A stretch of 12,392 nucleotides of DNA from Chitinophagales bacterium. Lineage in GTDB: Bacteria; Bacteroidota; Bacteroidia; Chitinophagales; JAHDHT01. Where the stretch lies: positions 1-12,392 of the forward strand of contig JAHDHT010000108.1 in NCBI GenBank assembly GCA_020631175.1, in the 5' to 3' direction. A program made the translations under genes and the position numbers. Of this stretch, positions 1 to 7,881 are shown piece after piece; within the stretch, counting starts at the first letter, position 1, and every line of letters begins with the position of its first letter. The notes beneath the pieces were generated by a model. That model worked only from the letters and a program-made list of their open reading frames with translations, made no database searches and was not told where the DNA came from.

Positions 1-3000
1 CTTGTGCATCTGAAACATATACAGCTACTTATTTAGTAGAATGTTTAGATCCTGCAACAGGTATTGTTATTGATCCGGCTTTAAATATCACAAACGATTT
101 AAGTATTGATGTATTCCCAACTGCGGCTACATTAGCTACGAATTGGTCAATAGTTGAAAATGGATGTGATGAACCAATCGTTTCTATCACTCCGGGTTGT
201 GAAACCAACATCATTATTTCACCGGATGCAGCTAATCCTGCATGGCCGGTAAATATTGGCGATTATGGTACTGCAACCTATAATATTGTATATTTCTTAG
301 GCCCTTGTTGTTCGGTAGCTCCGGGTGACGGACTTGAAACTTGTATTCAAACATTTGATGTGAATTACGATTGTCAACCTCAATGTACATTTACAACTAC
401 TGCACCTACGGTAACATGTGATGCAATCACTCCGGGTACAGATACATACACGGTAACTATACCGTTCGATAATGGTTCTGCAGGTGCGCCAGGTATGGGT
501 GGATATGTAATTAGTGGTGGAACAAACACCGGTGATAATCCGATGACGGCTGCAACAGGTAGTATGATCTTCAGCTTTAATGAAGGAACAGATTACTCAA
601 TTAATATTGTAAGTGCAGATCCATTAATTGGATGTGATGTTACTGTAGCAGGTATTTCTCCTGTTTGTGATCCTGGCGCTTCTTGTACACTTTCTGCAAC
701 AGTTACAGATGTAACTTGTCTTGCTGAAACTTCAGGTGATGATCAATATGAAGTAACCGTTACATTCGATAACGGTGCTGATGGTCCTCCGGGTGCAGGT
801 GGATATACTATTTCTCCGGCTTATGTTGGAGATAACCCAATGGTTACTCAATCCGGTACAATGGTATTTACATTTACTGAGCCAACTGCTTATGCCATCT
901 CAATCGTAAGTACAAATGCATCCGGCGCTAATAGCGCTTGTGATATTCCATTAAACGGTGATGCTCCTGCATGTGAACCTGCATTAGGTTGTACGTTCAG
1001 CGTTCAGGATGAAATCGTTGCCTGCGAAACTTTAACAGGTAATGTCGACAATTACACGGTAAGCATACCGTTCGATAACGGTTTCCTTGGCTTCCCGGGT
1101 ATGGGTGGATTTACCATTACAGGTGGAACAAATACCGGTGATAACCCAATGACTGTCCAAAACGGAACAATGATTTTCACTTTCGCTGAAGGAACTGATT
1201 ATTCAATTACCATTTCAAGCGCAAATCCAGATGCCGGTAATAATGATTGTAATATTACAATCGCCGGTTACGGTGTTGATTGTATTCCTCCTCCTTCCTG
1301 TACTTTAACTTTAGAAGCTGAATCAGTTGCTTGTGTTGAATCTACAGTTGGAACCGATATGTATACCGTTAGTATTGCATTTAATAATGGTGCTGATGGC
1401 CCTCCGGGTATGGGTGGATACGACATCATCGGTGCGACTAACATTGGTGATAACCCAATGACTGAACAAAGTGGTACAATGATCTTCGAATTTATGGAAG
1501 GAGTTGATTACGCTGTTCAAATTAATTCAGCATTAACAGGTACAGGAGTTAATGATCAGTGTGCAAACTTCATTTATGGTCTTGCTCCTGTTTGTGAGCC
1601 ATTATGTCCGGTATTTGTAGATCATACAGATAACCTTCAGGCGGTATGTGGTGGCACAAATTCTGAAGTATGCTTCAGCGTTACTTTAGATGATATAGGA
1701 ACAAACATTGTTGTAGATGGAGTTACGCCTGTTATTTCAGGATTAAATGATAGCTATGACGGAAATGTTGCTCCTACATTCACAAGACCTATTGGTAATA
1801 CTTGTACATCTCTAAGCCAGACCGTTGCTTATCAATTAGTACCATTCCAGGTGGATGCTTCAGGTACTTATGATGTAACTGCAACATGGAGTACCTGGGA
1901 TGGATATTTATTCATCTATGAAGCACCGTTCGATCCGAATGATCAATGTGCAGGTTTCATCGGTGGAGATGATGATTTCAATGGAACAGGCCAATCACAA
2001 ATTGCAGGGGTTACACTTGATGCTGGTACAACTTATGTAATGGTTGTTGCTGACTTCAATTCTACACCTGATGTTGGTACCTATACTACAGACTTTAACG
2101 GTCCGGGTAACGCATTTGAAGTGTCGCCGGGCGATAATTATCAAATCACATGGACAGGTCCTGATGGTGTTTCTACACCGGCAGTTATCGGTGGTGATTT
2201 AGAAATGTGTTATACTTTAGCACACACAGGAACAACTTGTGAAACAGAAACACAAACAGTTTCATATTTAGTTGAATGTTTACAAAGCGATGGTACAACA
2301 TTGCCAAGTGCTGATATCAGTGGTACTTTACCTATTGATGTACTTCCTTCCGCAAGTGTATTACAAAACTATTGGTCGATTACCAATGGTGATTGTGACG
2401 GTCCGGTAGTGAGCATTACGCCTGGTTGTGAAAGTTTAATTACTATAGTTGAAGATGCATCCAACCCGACCTTCCCATTAACAGATGATGGAACAGGTAC
2501 TGCAGGTTATACTGTATTGTATCAGTTAGGTGCATGTTGTACACTTGATCCGGGTGGAATTTCAAATACTATTCAGAATGATGAAACCGGAATTAATGAA
2601 GTAATTGATGGAAGTGCAGATTTAACATATACTACTAACTTTAGCGGTTTTGATGATGCTCCTTTCCCTGCTGTTGTAACAGACGGTATCGATGTAGTAC
2701 TTTCATTAAATATTCAGCACGACTTCTCAGGTGATGTAGTTATCGATCTTGTTTGCCCTGATGGAACATCGGTGAATATTCTGGATGGAGTTGTCGGTGG
2801 AACAGATGATCTGGATGGAACTTATATCATTGAAAGTCTGGGCGCGAATTCTTTCTCAGCACCTCCAGTAACAGCAGGTGTAATTGATCCGGGATCTTAT
2901 CAGCCATTAGGTGATTTCAATGATTTTATTGGTTGTGCCTTAAATGGAACATGGACATTAAACGTGAGTGATGATTTCCCAACTGCTGATAACGGTCTGT

Positions 3001-5024
3001 TTATCGACTGGAGTCTGACATTAACAGATCAGAATACAGGTGATGGATTAGATGTTTGTTTACAAACAGCAACTGCAAATTACGATTGTGAAATTCCGGA
3101 TATCGTCGGATGCCAGGATCCTTGTGCTCCAAACTATAATCCGGATGCGAATGTTCCTGGTTCTTGTGATCCTTACGACACTTCTTGTAACTCAGATTGT
3201 ACACAGGGTGATATCACTGTTTGGGATCCTGCAACTTGTGCTTGTGTGGTAGATATTCCAACTGTAAACGGATGTACTGATCCTGATGCAAATAACTTCG
3301 ATCCGAATGCAAACTGTGATGACGGTTCTTGTGAATTTATTTCATGTCCGACATTATTCAGCTCAAATGCTTCAACGAATGCAATATGTTCTGGTGAAGA
3401 AGTAACATTCACAGCAATGTTAAGTCCGCAGGATGCAGAAAATGCAATCATTACAATTACGGAAGCCGGTTCAGGTACAGTTTTAATTCCTTCCTTATAC
3501 GGACCGGATGCAAACGGTATGTATACCGGTACAATTTCATTGGATAATAATAGCTGTGGTCCGGTAACAGAAACGGTTGAACTATATGTAATTTGTACGG
3601 ATGATAATAGCTTAGTGGCTTTCCAGACGGAAGACATTACGATCTATCCGGATAATATTGAACAGTATATTTCAATTAGTTCTGATGATTGTTCTGCAAC
3701 AGCAACAATTGATCCGGCTTGTGCAGGATTTATTGATTTCGATGGACCAAGTTCATTTACGGCTAATGAAGGAGAATCAGGAACATGGGATATTTGTTAT
3801 GAATACTTTAGTAACAGCTCACCTGGATGTTTTGATCCGACAGGTTGTATAACAGTGAACTATGACTGTCCAGAACCTCCGCCTCCTGCATGTGATTTTG
3901 ATGCAGGTGTCTTGGCAAATGCAGATCAGTTTGCATGTTTCGGTGAATTTGTAAACAGTCCTGCTGTAGGTGTTGACATCAGTAACGGTGCAGGCCTGGT
4001 ATATGTACTACATGATGGTACCTTACCTGGTGGAACAATTTACGATGCTAATGCAAGTGGAAGTTTCACTAATGATGGAAGCATACCTCAGAATATTCAA
4101 TTATGTATTTCTTCTGTTGTAGGCTATATCGGAGCAAACGGTTTACCTGATTTCGCAGATCCTTGTACGGATATCTCTGATAACTGTACGCCGGTTGTAA
4201 TGTTAGAGCCTGTTGTGATAACTTCTGATTATATCTGTAATGAAGTTACAGGTGATTTCGATGTTACCTTCAGCGTTACTGGTGGCGGTCCGGCTTATTT
4301 ACCGGGTGTTCATACGTACAGTATTACAGGTGACTACACGAATCCTGCAGCTCAGGCTGGTGTAACTTACACTTTCGGTCCTGTTGCAGATGGTTCTATC
4401 TATACGATTAATGTTGATGAAGATGGTAAAGGTTGTGGTGCAAGCTTTACTTCTGAACCGGTTCAGTGTGATAAATTACCTGTTGAATTATTAAGCTATA
4501 CTGGCGAAGTAATCAATGAAGGTAACTTACTGAAGTGGACAACAGCTACAGAAATTAATAATGATTACTTCACATTAGAACGTTCTGTGGATGGAGTTAA
4601 CTTCGAGTTCTTAACTTATGTAGACGGTGCGGGTACTGTGAATAGTATTCAGAATTATGAATTCTTAGATAAGGATGCTCCTTCAGGAATTAGCTACTAC
4701 CGATTAAGTCAAACTGACTTTGATGGCAGTACTTCCGAAGAAGGTGTTGTCAGCTTAACACGAGGCGAAGTTGCATTACAAAGCTTCACAATTGCTCCTA
4801 ACCCGGCAGTGAATACAATTCAGTTAAGTTTCGAGACTTCTGTTGAGCAAGTAGTTGTTCATATAACAGATATGGTAGGTCGTTCTTTAAGAAACGAAAC
4901 GGTTCAAACTGTAAACGGATTGAATACGCATCAAATGAATATCGAATCGTTTGCTGCAGGTGTTTATATGATTACCATTTTTGATGGTGAAGTAAGCATC
5001 AGCAAAAAACTGATCAAAGAATAA
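1..5024 (+). CDS. Giant multidomain T9SS-secreted surface protein, 5'-partial
   Basis: The frame is open from the first complete codon at base 3 to tandem TAA TAA stops at 5022-5027, giving 1673 visible residues (residue number = base/3). The true start lies left of the window; a GTG at 360 is only a Val codon inside a conserved unit. Visible order: Cys-anchored unit ending NYDC (1-124); four tandem repeats of about 102 residues (128-534); Cys-rich Ig-like stretch with a PPC-like beta-sandwich (about 535-745); second NYDC unit (746-1029) interrupted by a P-domain-like module (852-1012, with GTWTLNVSD and NGLFIDWSLTL); acidic Cys motifs including GCTDPDANN (about 1035-1114); third NYDC unit (1185-1289); further Cys-rich beta modules; FN3-like module from LPVELLSY (1492-1585); T9SS sorting tail from FTIAPNPA to KKLIKE (1595-1673). 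No catalytic motif is visible. Family knowledge supports T9SS export and surface attachment or release; an adhesive or structural role is inference. It is less AT-rich than the minus-strand genes. Confidence 0.93.
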   Translation, partial: CASETYTATYLVECLDPATGIVIDPALNITNDLSIDVFPTAATLATNWSIVENGCDEPIVSITPGCETNIIISPDAANPAWPVNIGDYGTATYNIVYFLGPCCSVAPGDGLETCIQTFDVNYDCQPQCTFTTTAPTVTCDAITPGTDTYTVTIPFDNGSAGAPGMGGYVISGGTNTGDNPMTAATGSMIFSFNEGTDYSINIVSADPLIGCDVTVAGISPVCDPGASCTLSATVTDVTCLAETSGDDQYEVTVTFDNGADGPPGAGGYTISPAYVGDNPMVTQSGTMVFTFTEPTAYAISIVSTNASGANSACDIPLNGDAPACEPALGCTFSVQDEIVACETLTGNVDNYTVSIPFDNGFLGFPGMGGFTITGGTNTGDNPMTVQNGTMIFTFAEGTDYSITISSANPDAGNNDCNITIAGYGVDCIPPPSCTLTLEAESVACVESTVGTDMYTVSIAFNNGADGPPGMGGYDIIGATNIGDNPMTEQSGTMIFEFMEGVDYAVQINSALTGTGVNDQCANFIYGLAPVCEPLCPVFVDHTDNLQAVCGGTNSEVCFSVTLDDIGTNIVVDGVTPVISGLNDSYDGNVAPTFTRPIGNTCTSLSQTVAYQLVPFQVDASGTYDVTATWSTWDGYLFIYEAPFDPNDQCAGFIGGDDDFNGTGQSQIAGVTLDAGTTYVMVVADFNSTPDVGTYTTDFNGPGNAFEVSPGDNYQITWTGPDGVSTPAVIGGDLEMCYTLAHTGTTCETETQTVSYLVECLQSDGTTLPSADISGTLPIDVLPSASVLQNYWSITNGDCDGPVVSITPGCESLITIVEDASNPTFPLTDDGTGTAGYTVLYQLGACCTLDPGGISNTIQNDETGINEVIDGSADLTYTTNFSGFDDAPFPAVVTDGIDVVLSLNIQHDFSGDVVIDLVCPDGTSVNILDGVVGGTDDLDGTYIIESLGANSFSAPPVTAGVIDPGSYQPLGDFNDFIGCALNGTWTLNVSDDFPTADNGLFIDWSLTLTDQNTGDGLDVCLQTATANYDCEIPDIVGCQDPCAPNYNPDANVPGSCDPYDTSCNSDCTQGDITVWDPATCACVVDIPTVNGCTDPDANNFDPNANCDDGSCEFISCPTLFSSNASTNAICSGEEVTFTAMLSPQDAENAIITITEAGSGTVLIPSLYGPDANGMYTGTISLDNNSCGPVTETVELYVICTDDNSLVAFQTEDITIYPDNIEQYISISSDDCSATATIDPACAGFIDFDGPSSFTANEGESGTWDICYEYFSNSSPGCFDPTGCITVNYDCPEPPPPACDFDAGVLANADQFACFGEFVNSPAVGVDISNGAGLVYVLHDGTLPGGTIYDANASGSFTNDGSIPQNIQLCISSVVGYIGANGLPDFADPCTDISDNCTPVVMLEPVVITSDYICNEVTGDFDVTFSVTGGGPAYLPGVHTYSITGDYTNPAAQAGVTYTFGPVADGSIYTINVDEDGKGCGASFTSEPVQCDKLPVELLSYTGEVINEGNLLKWTTATEINNDYFTLERSVDGVNFEFLTYVDGAGTVNSIQNYEFLDKDAPSGISYYRLSQTDFDGSTSEEGVVSLTRGEVALQSFTIAPNPAVNTIQLSFETSVEQVVVHITDMVGRSLRNETVQTVNGLNTHQMNIESFAAGVYMITIFDGEVSISKKLIKE
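3..374 (+). repeat. NYDC unit, copy 1 (uninterrupted)
   Basis: Residues 1-124 run from a Cys through ATYLVECL, IDVFPTA, NWSIVENGCD, VSITPGCE and YFLGPCCSVAPGDGL to CIQTFDVNYDC. The same series of landmarks recurs twice downstream (2238-3089 and 3555-3869). This copy has no inserted module between CC and the final Cys pair, so it serves as the reference for recognising the insertion in copy 2. The unit may begin farther left, outside the window. Confidence 0.8.
384..1604 (+). repeat. Four tandem Cys-bracketed protein repeats of 100-103 codons
   Basis: Four head-to-tail units begin at a Cys codon at 384, 684, 990 and 1299 and end before the Cys at 1605, giving lengths of 100, 102, 103 and 102 codons. 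Each shows the order CTxxxxxxxxxxC, Y-x-V-x-(I/V)-x-F-(D/N)-N-G, a Gly/Pro block ending PG(M/A)GG(Y/F), GDNPM, a (S/T/N)G(S/T)M(I/V)F strand, a Tyr-rich strand, then one or two Cys. The spacing of strands and Cys suggests a disulfide-stabilised beta-sandwich; that fold is inference. I do not recognise a named family. The copies differ clearly in DNA, so the amplification is not very recent, although short stretches around GDNPM are nearly the same. Confidence 0.9.
2238..3089 (+). repeat. NYDC unit, copy 2, split by an inserted module
   Basis: The left part (2238-2555) runs from Cys through VSYLVECL, IDVLPSA, YWSITNGDCD, VSITPGCE and YQLGACCTLDPGG, matching copy 1 step by step. The right part (3039-3089) reads GDGLDVCLQTATANYDC and matches the copy 1 end GDGLETCIQTFDVNYDC. 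Between them lie 483 bp, an exact multiple of three (161 codons), encoding a P-domain-like module. The split is seen directly in the sequence; that it arose by insertion rather than by loss from copy 1 is inference. Confidence 0.8.
2556..3038 (+). other. P-domain-like (proprotein convertase P / Homo B) module nested in copy 2
   Basis: Residues 852-1012 of the plus-strand protein read as a jelly-roll module: an opening DLTYTTNFSGFDD strand, VVLSLNIQHDFSGDVVIDL, a Gly/Asp-rich loop, GALNGTW-type text seen as CALNGTWTLNVSD, and a closing NGLFIDWSLTL strand. The pairs HDFSGDVVIDLVCPDG and NGTWTLNVSDD...NG are typical of P-domains fused to secreted Bacteroidota proteins. No subtilisin-like protease domain is visible, so here it is probably a structural or binding module. 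Confidence 0.75.
3555..3869 (+). repeat. NYDC unit, copy 3 (diverged, uninterrupted)
   Basis: Residues 1185-1289 follow the landmarks of copies 1 and 2: Cys, ETVELYVICT, ITIYPDN, ISISSDDCS, ATIDPACAG, a Gly-rich stretch, ICYEYFSN, two Cys, then CITVNYDC. It is shorter and more diverged, with PGC changed to PAC and the CC pair missing. A Pro-rich linker (PEPPPPAC) follows, much as a short linker follows copy 1. Confidence 0.65.
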
Positions 5025-5049
5025 TAAAGTCTTTATTAATCGGCTTTAT

Positions 5050-5082
5050 AAAAAGCGCTTCCATTTTGGGAGCGCTTTTTTT
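5050..5082 (+). terminator. Rho-independent terminator of the plus-strand gene
   Basis: Twenty-five bases after the stop, a 13-bp stem (AAAAAGCGCTTCC with GGGAGCGCTTTTT, one T-G wobble) closes a 5-base ATTTT loop and runs into seven Ts. The A-tract on the left arm could also support termination in the other direction. Confidence 0.88.
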
Positions 5083-5083
5083 G

Positions 5084-5107
5084 TAGAGGCGAATTCATTC
5101 GCCTCTA
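5084..5107. repeat. REP-like palindrome 1
   Basis: A perfect inverted repeat has 11-base arms (TAGAGGCGAAT / ATTCGCCTCTA) around a 2-base TC spacer. It sits directly after the T-run of the plus-strand terminator and shares the core GGCGAATTCATTCGCC with the palindrome at 5111-5138. The same core within two separate palindromes marks a dispersed repeat family rather than a simple terminator. Confidence 0.8.
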
Positions 5108-5110
5108 ATA

Positions 5111-5138
5111 TGTAAGGGCGAATTCATTCGCCCCTACA
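5111..5138. repeat. REP-like palindrome 2
   Basis: An inverted repeat has 13-base arms (TGTAAGGGCGAAT / ATTCGCCCCTACA) with one mismatch (5115 against 5134) and the same TC spacer and core as palindrome 1, three bases away. Outer arms differ between the two palindromes, but each pair of arms stays complementary, as expected if the folded hairpin is what is kept. From memory, GTAGGGGCGAATTCATTCGCC-like palindromes are common intergenic repeats in several phyla; no REP-associated transposase gene lies in this window. Confidence 0.78.
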
Positions 5139-5152
5139 ATCACTCATCCTTC

Positions 5153-5186
5153 AAAAAAAAAGCAGGTGAATTTTCACCTGCTTTTT
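5153..5186 (-). terminator. Terminator of the minus-strand gene pair, near-symmetric
   Basis: A 14-bp perfect stem (AAAAAGCAGGTGAA with TTCACCTGCTTTTT when the A/T flanks are included) has only a 2-base TT spacer, so the real loop is probably 4-6 bases. The eight As at 5153-5160 give the U-run on the minus strand, 22 bases beyond the stop of the minus-strand gene. Five Ts on the right let it work in both directions between the convergent genes. Confidence 0.85.
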
Positions 5187-5207
5187 GGATTTAGTTTATA
5201 GATGCTG

Positions 5208-7871
5208 TTATTCGATAATAATGCGTTCATTATATGAAGTACCCTTTTCATGATCTTTAATCACCGCTAGATAAATACCTGCTTCTGCATTTAAATCAAT
5301 TTTTATCGCCTGTTGATTATGAATAGCTATTTCAAATGTCAACTGCCCGTTCAAATTAAATAATTCAACAGAACCATTGCTGATAGATTCATTTAAATGA
5401 ATATTTAAAATATCTTTCGCTGGTAAAGGGAATATATTTATTGAATTTTTAAAAGAAGCGTTTTCCTCAATGTTAACGATCGTAAAATTAAAACAATCTG
5501 AAACAATGGTACATCCATCCTTTGTAACTTCTGCTGCATAATTACCTGAATTAGCCGGTTCAAAAAATAAACTTGTAGCATTAGGTATCGGAGTCATGCC
5601 GTTATCGCAATCAAGCCATTGAATTTGATCGAATTCTGCAATCATTTCAAGAACATTGCCGCTTTGAACTAATTCATACTCTAAAGCTAAGATTTCAAGA
5701 AACTGAGTTTGCTGAACAGATACACCTTGTTGGTCTGTAAAAGTCCATACAATAATATAATTTCCTTCTTCATCAAAACTAACCGTTGGTGTAGTACCTT
5801 CGATTAACTCACCACAAATATTTTCTGCATAAGGTGCAGTACTAATTTCAAACGCACAATAGGCAGACAGTTGATCTAATTCTTCTTCCTGAAGGATTAT
5901 CGGAGAATCTAAATTTACATCCTGACTTTGAGTGGATTGATTTCCAAATTGATCTGTATATGTCCAAACAATTTCCGTTGTATTTAAATCTGATAGTGGT
6001 AAGGCAACATTAGAGACTCCATATAATGTATCGTTACAATTATTTACTGCTGTCGGAATTTCAATTAAAGATGATTCACAATAAAATAAGGCGGGTAAAT
6101 CTGCCATAACAGGAGTAGGAGGTGAATCATTGTTTATAGTGATGAATTGCTCTTGAGTTAAACCATTTTCATATTGCCAAATTAGATTTTGACTTTCCGT
6201 TATGGGAAAAGCTGTTGTAGGATTAGCGACATAGATATTGCCACAACTGTCTGTTGCTACCGGGTAGTTTAAAGAATCGGCAAAATAAATACAATCATAT
6301 GTCAAATCGTTTAAAGCATTAGTGCTTAAAGTAATCGCTTCAAAGTAATCGAAGTAATATGTAAAGGAAATATCATTGTCAAACAGAATTAAAGAATAAT
6401 ATCCGGACTCTTCAAGGTAATATTCGAAAGGTGACTCAAAAACACCAGATTGAATCAAAATAGAATCATTATAAAGTAATTGATAATCGAATGCTGTAAC
6501 AGGGGGCGATATTTCCAGATTAATTAATTGATTACAATTTTCAAAGCTGCAATCACAAGACAATTCAATGTTATTATTGTCATGGTATTTTATTTGGAAT
6601 TGATTTATTTGATTATGATAAGCCTGATCTAATTTACTTGAGAATAACCAGCATTCTTTTTCCTGATCATTATTTAAATCAATGAAACCAATAAAGCGAG
6701 GATTTCCTTCTCCGAAATATTTTTTATTCCACTCTAAACCATTAAACTCTATAAAACCATAATATATATCATTAGCTATAAAAAATTCCGGATATGTATA
6801 TTCATTGTTTATTTCTATGGTATTTAAATAATTATCATTGCTGATAAGGATTCCGTTTTGAAATGATCCGTCTGTATTTCTTAAGAAATAATAAAACCCA
6901 TCCTGATTGTTAATTTCAGCAATTACATCATTAATATTATCTCCGTTAAAATCATAATCATTATTTAAAATATTCTCAAATCCAATGTTATAATTTGTAT
7001 AATCATCTTCGTAGGACTGTGTGACTGGATTATATAGTACATTACTATTGTCAAAAACAAAATCAGTATATCCATCCAAATTTAGATCAACAAAATGTGT
7101 TGGCCAATTTCGGTTTAAGATATTGTCGTACAAACCGGCTGCATCTTTATTTAAAAATGCACCACTTCCATCATTATAAATAATGCCTTGATAATAATCT
7201 GAAGGATCATAACCCTGATAAAAAGCAGGATTAACTCCGACTTCCCTGATTAAGTCAGGAAGCCCATCATTATTTAAATCTGAAAAATAAATTTTTCTAG
7301 GGATATAGTCATAGAAATTATAATACGGCCAGCCATTAGCAATGTCTAATTCTTCTGAAAAACTAAAAGCACCATTTTCCTCTTGTGTATAGATTTTTAG
7401 TTTTGTGTAAAATTCAGGAACGGGCATAGAAATACCGTCAATCACGAAGGTTAAAACTAAATCTTTTCTTGAATCATTATTAATATCTATGAATTTAAAT
7501 TCTAAATTCATAAGATACTCTGAGCTGTTATTTTCAGAATAAAATATATCACTTATATACTTTAAATGCAAAATATTTGTGCTATGTGATTCACTTACTA
7601 AATTATTTTCATCTTTATATCTAAAATGTAAATTCCAAAAATAATCTGTTCTTTCATAACCTGTGTTTCCCTCATCTTCAACAGACTCGTAACTGATGGC
7701 AATTTCATCAATATTACCATTGTTGTTAAGGTCTTCAAAATGAATCGTTTTTTCATTCAGGATTGAATTATATAGTTCGCCATTCGAAAAGTTTACCGGA
7801 TCACCTAATCCAAATGTATTTTGAGAAAAAGTAAAAAAAGTTAATGTCAGAGTAATAAGTATACTTTTCAT
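5208..7871 (-). CDS. FG-GAP/VCBS and HYR/Ig-like repeat protein with T9SS tail (paralog 1)
   Basis: This encodes 887 residues from the ATG at 7871; a TTG two codons upstream is possible, but the ATG directly heads a signal peptide (MKSILITLTLTFFTFSQ, cleavage near 17-21). Residues 45-410 carry six aspartate-rich motifs, e.g. FEDLNNNGNIDEI, FSDLNNDGLPDLI and FVDLNLDGYTDF, typical of calcium-binding FG-GAP/VCBS beta-propeller blades. A Cys-rich link follows, then about three HYR-like repeats (about 520-740) with the signature VWTYTDQFGNQSTQSQ, a terminal module around IQWLDCDNGMTPIP, and a T9SS tail from INIFPLPA (about 810) to NERIIIE. There is no Shine-Dalgarno site, as usual in Bacteroidota. 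It starts 10 bp after the stop of the upstream paralog, so the two are probably one operon. It is likely a secreted surface or adhesin-like protein; ligand unknown. Confidence 0.93.
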   Translation of the reverse strand: MKSILITLTLTFFTFSQNTFGLGDPVNFSNGELYNSILNEKTIHFEDLNNNGNIDEIAISYESVEDEGNTGYERTDYFWNLHFRYKDENNLVSESHSTNILHLKYISDIFYSENNSSEYLMNLEFKFIDINNDSRKDLVLTFVIDGISMPVPEFYTKLKIYTQEENGAFSFSEELDIANGWPYYNFYDYIPRKIYFSDLNNDGLPDLIREVGVNPAFYQGYDPSDYYQGIIYNDGSGAFLNKDAAGLYDNILNRNWPTHFVDLNLDGYTDFVFDNSNVLYNPVTQSYEDDYTNYNIGFENILNNDYDFNGDNINDVIAEINNQDGFYYFLRNTDGSFQNGILISNDNYLNTIEINNEYTYPEFFIANDIYYGFIEFNGLEWNKKYFGEGNPRFIGFIDLNNDQEKECWLFSSKLDQAYHNQINQFQIKYHDNNNIELSCDCSFENCNQLINLEISPPVTAFDYQLLYNDSILIQSGVFESPFEYYLEESGYYSLILFDNDISFTYYFDYFEAITLSTNALNDLTYDCIYFADSLNYPVATDSCGNIYVANPTTAFPITESQNLIWQYENGLTQEQFITINNDSPPTPVMADLPALFYCESSLIEIPTAVNNCNDTLYGVSNVALPLSDLNTTEIVWTYTDQFGNQSTQSQDVNLDSPIILQEEELDQLSAYCAFEISTAPYAENICGELIEGTTPTVSFDEEGNYIIVWTFTDQQGVSVQQTQFLEILALEYELVQSGNVLEMIAEFDQIQWLDCDNGMTPIPNATSLFFEPANSGNYAAEVTKDGCTIVSDCFNFTIVNIEENASFKNSINIFPLPAKDILNIHLNESISNGSVELFNLNGQLTFEIAIHNQQAIKIDLNAEAGIYLAVIKDHEKGTSYNERIIIE
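5475..5624. repeat. Direct repeat shared with 11267-11416 (copy in paralog 1)
   Basis: This 150-bp segment, encoding the IQWLDCDNG...NFTIV module, matches 11267-11416 at a constant offset of 5792 bases. By eye, 5475-5588 (114 bases) is identical; the remaining 36 bases differ at 5589, 5598, 5616 and 5619. The change at 5616 converts Trp TGG here into TGA in the other copy. Flanking DNA on both sides is clearly diverged. Confidence 0.9.
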
Positions 7872-7881
7872 ATTCAATTAT

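Noticed and set aside
360..362. GTG as the start of the plus-strand giant gene
   Set aside because: The frame is open to base 3, and the upstream residues form a unit that recurs twice downstream, with this GTG being the Val of DVNYDC. The gene starts outside the window.
384..1604. CRISPR-like or DNA-level satellite array
   Set aside because: The periodicity of about 306 bp is at the protein level with diverged DNA and no constant short repeat with unique spacers.
2556..3038. Subtilisin-type protease linked to the P-domain-like module
   Set aside because: No Asp/His/Ser catalytic motifs occur in the visible 1673 residues; a protease could only lie in the missing N-terminal part.
3173..3637. 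154-codon open frame on the minus strand
   Set aside because: It is fully antisense to the well-supported plus-strand gene, with no recognisable domain or signal; it is a shadow of the coding frame.
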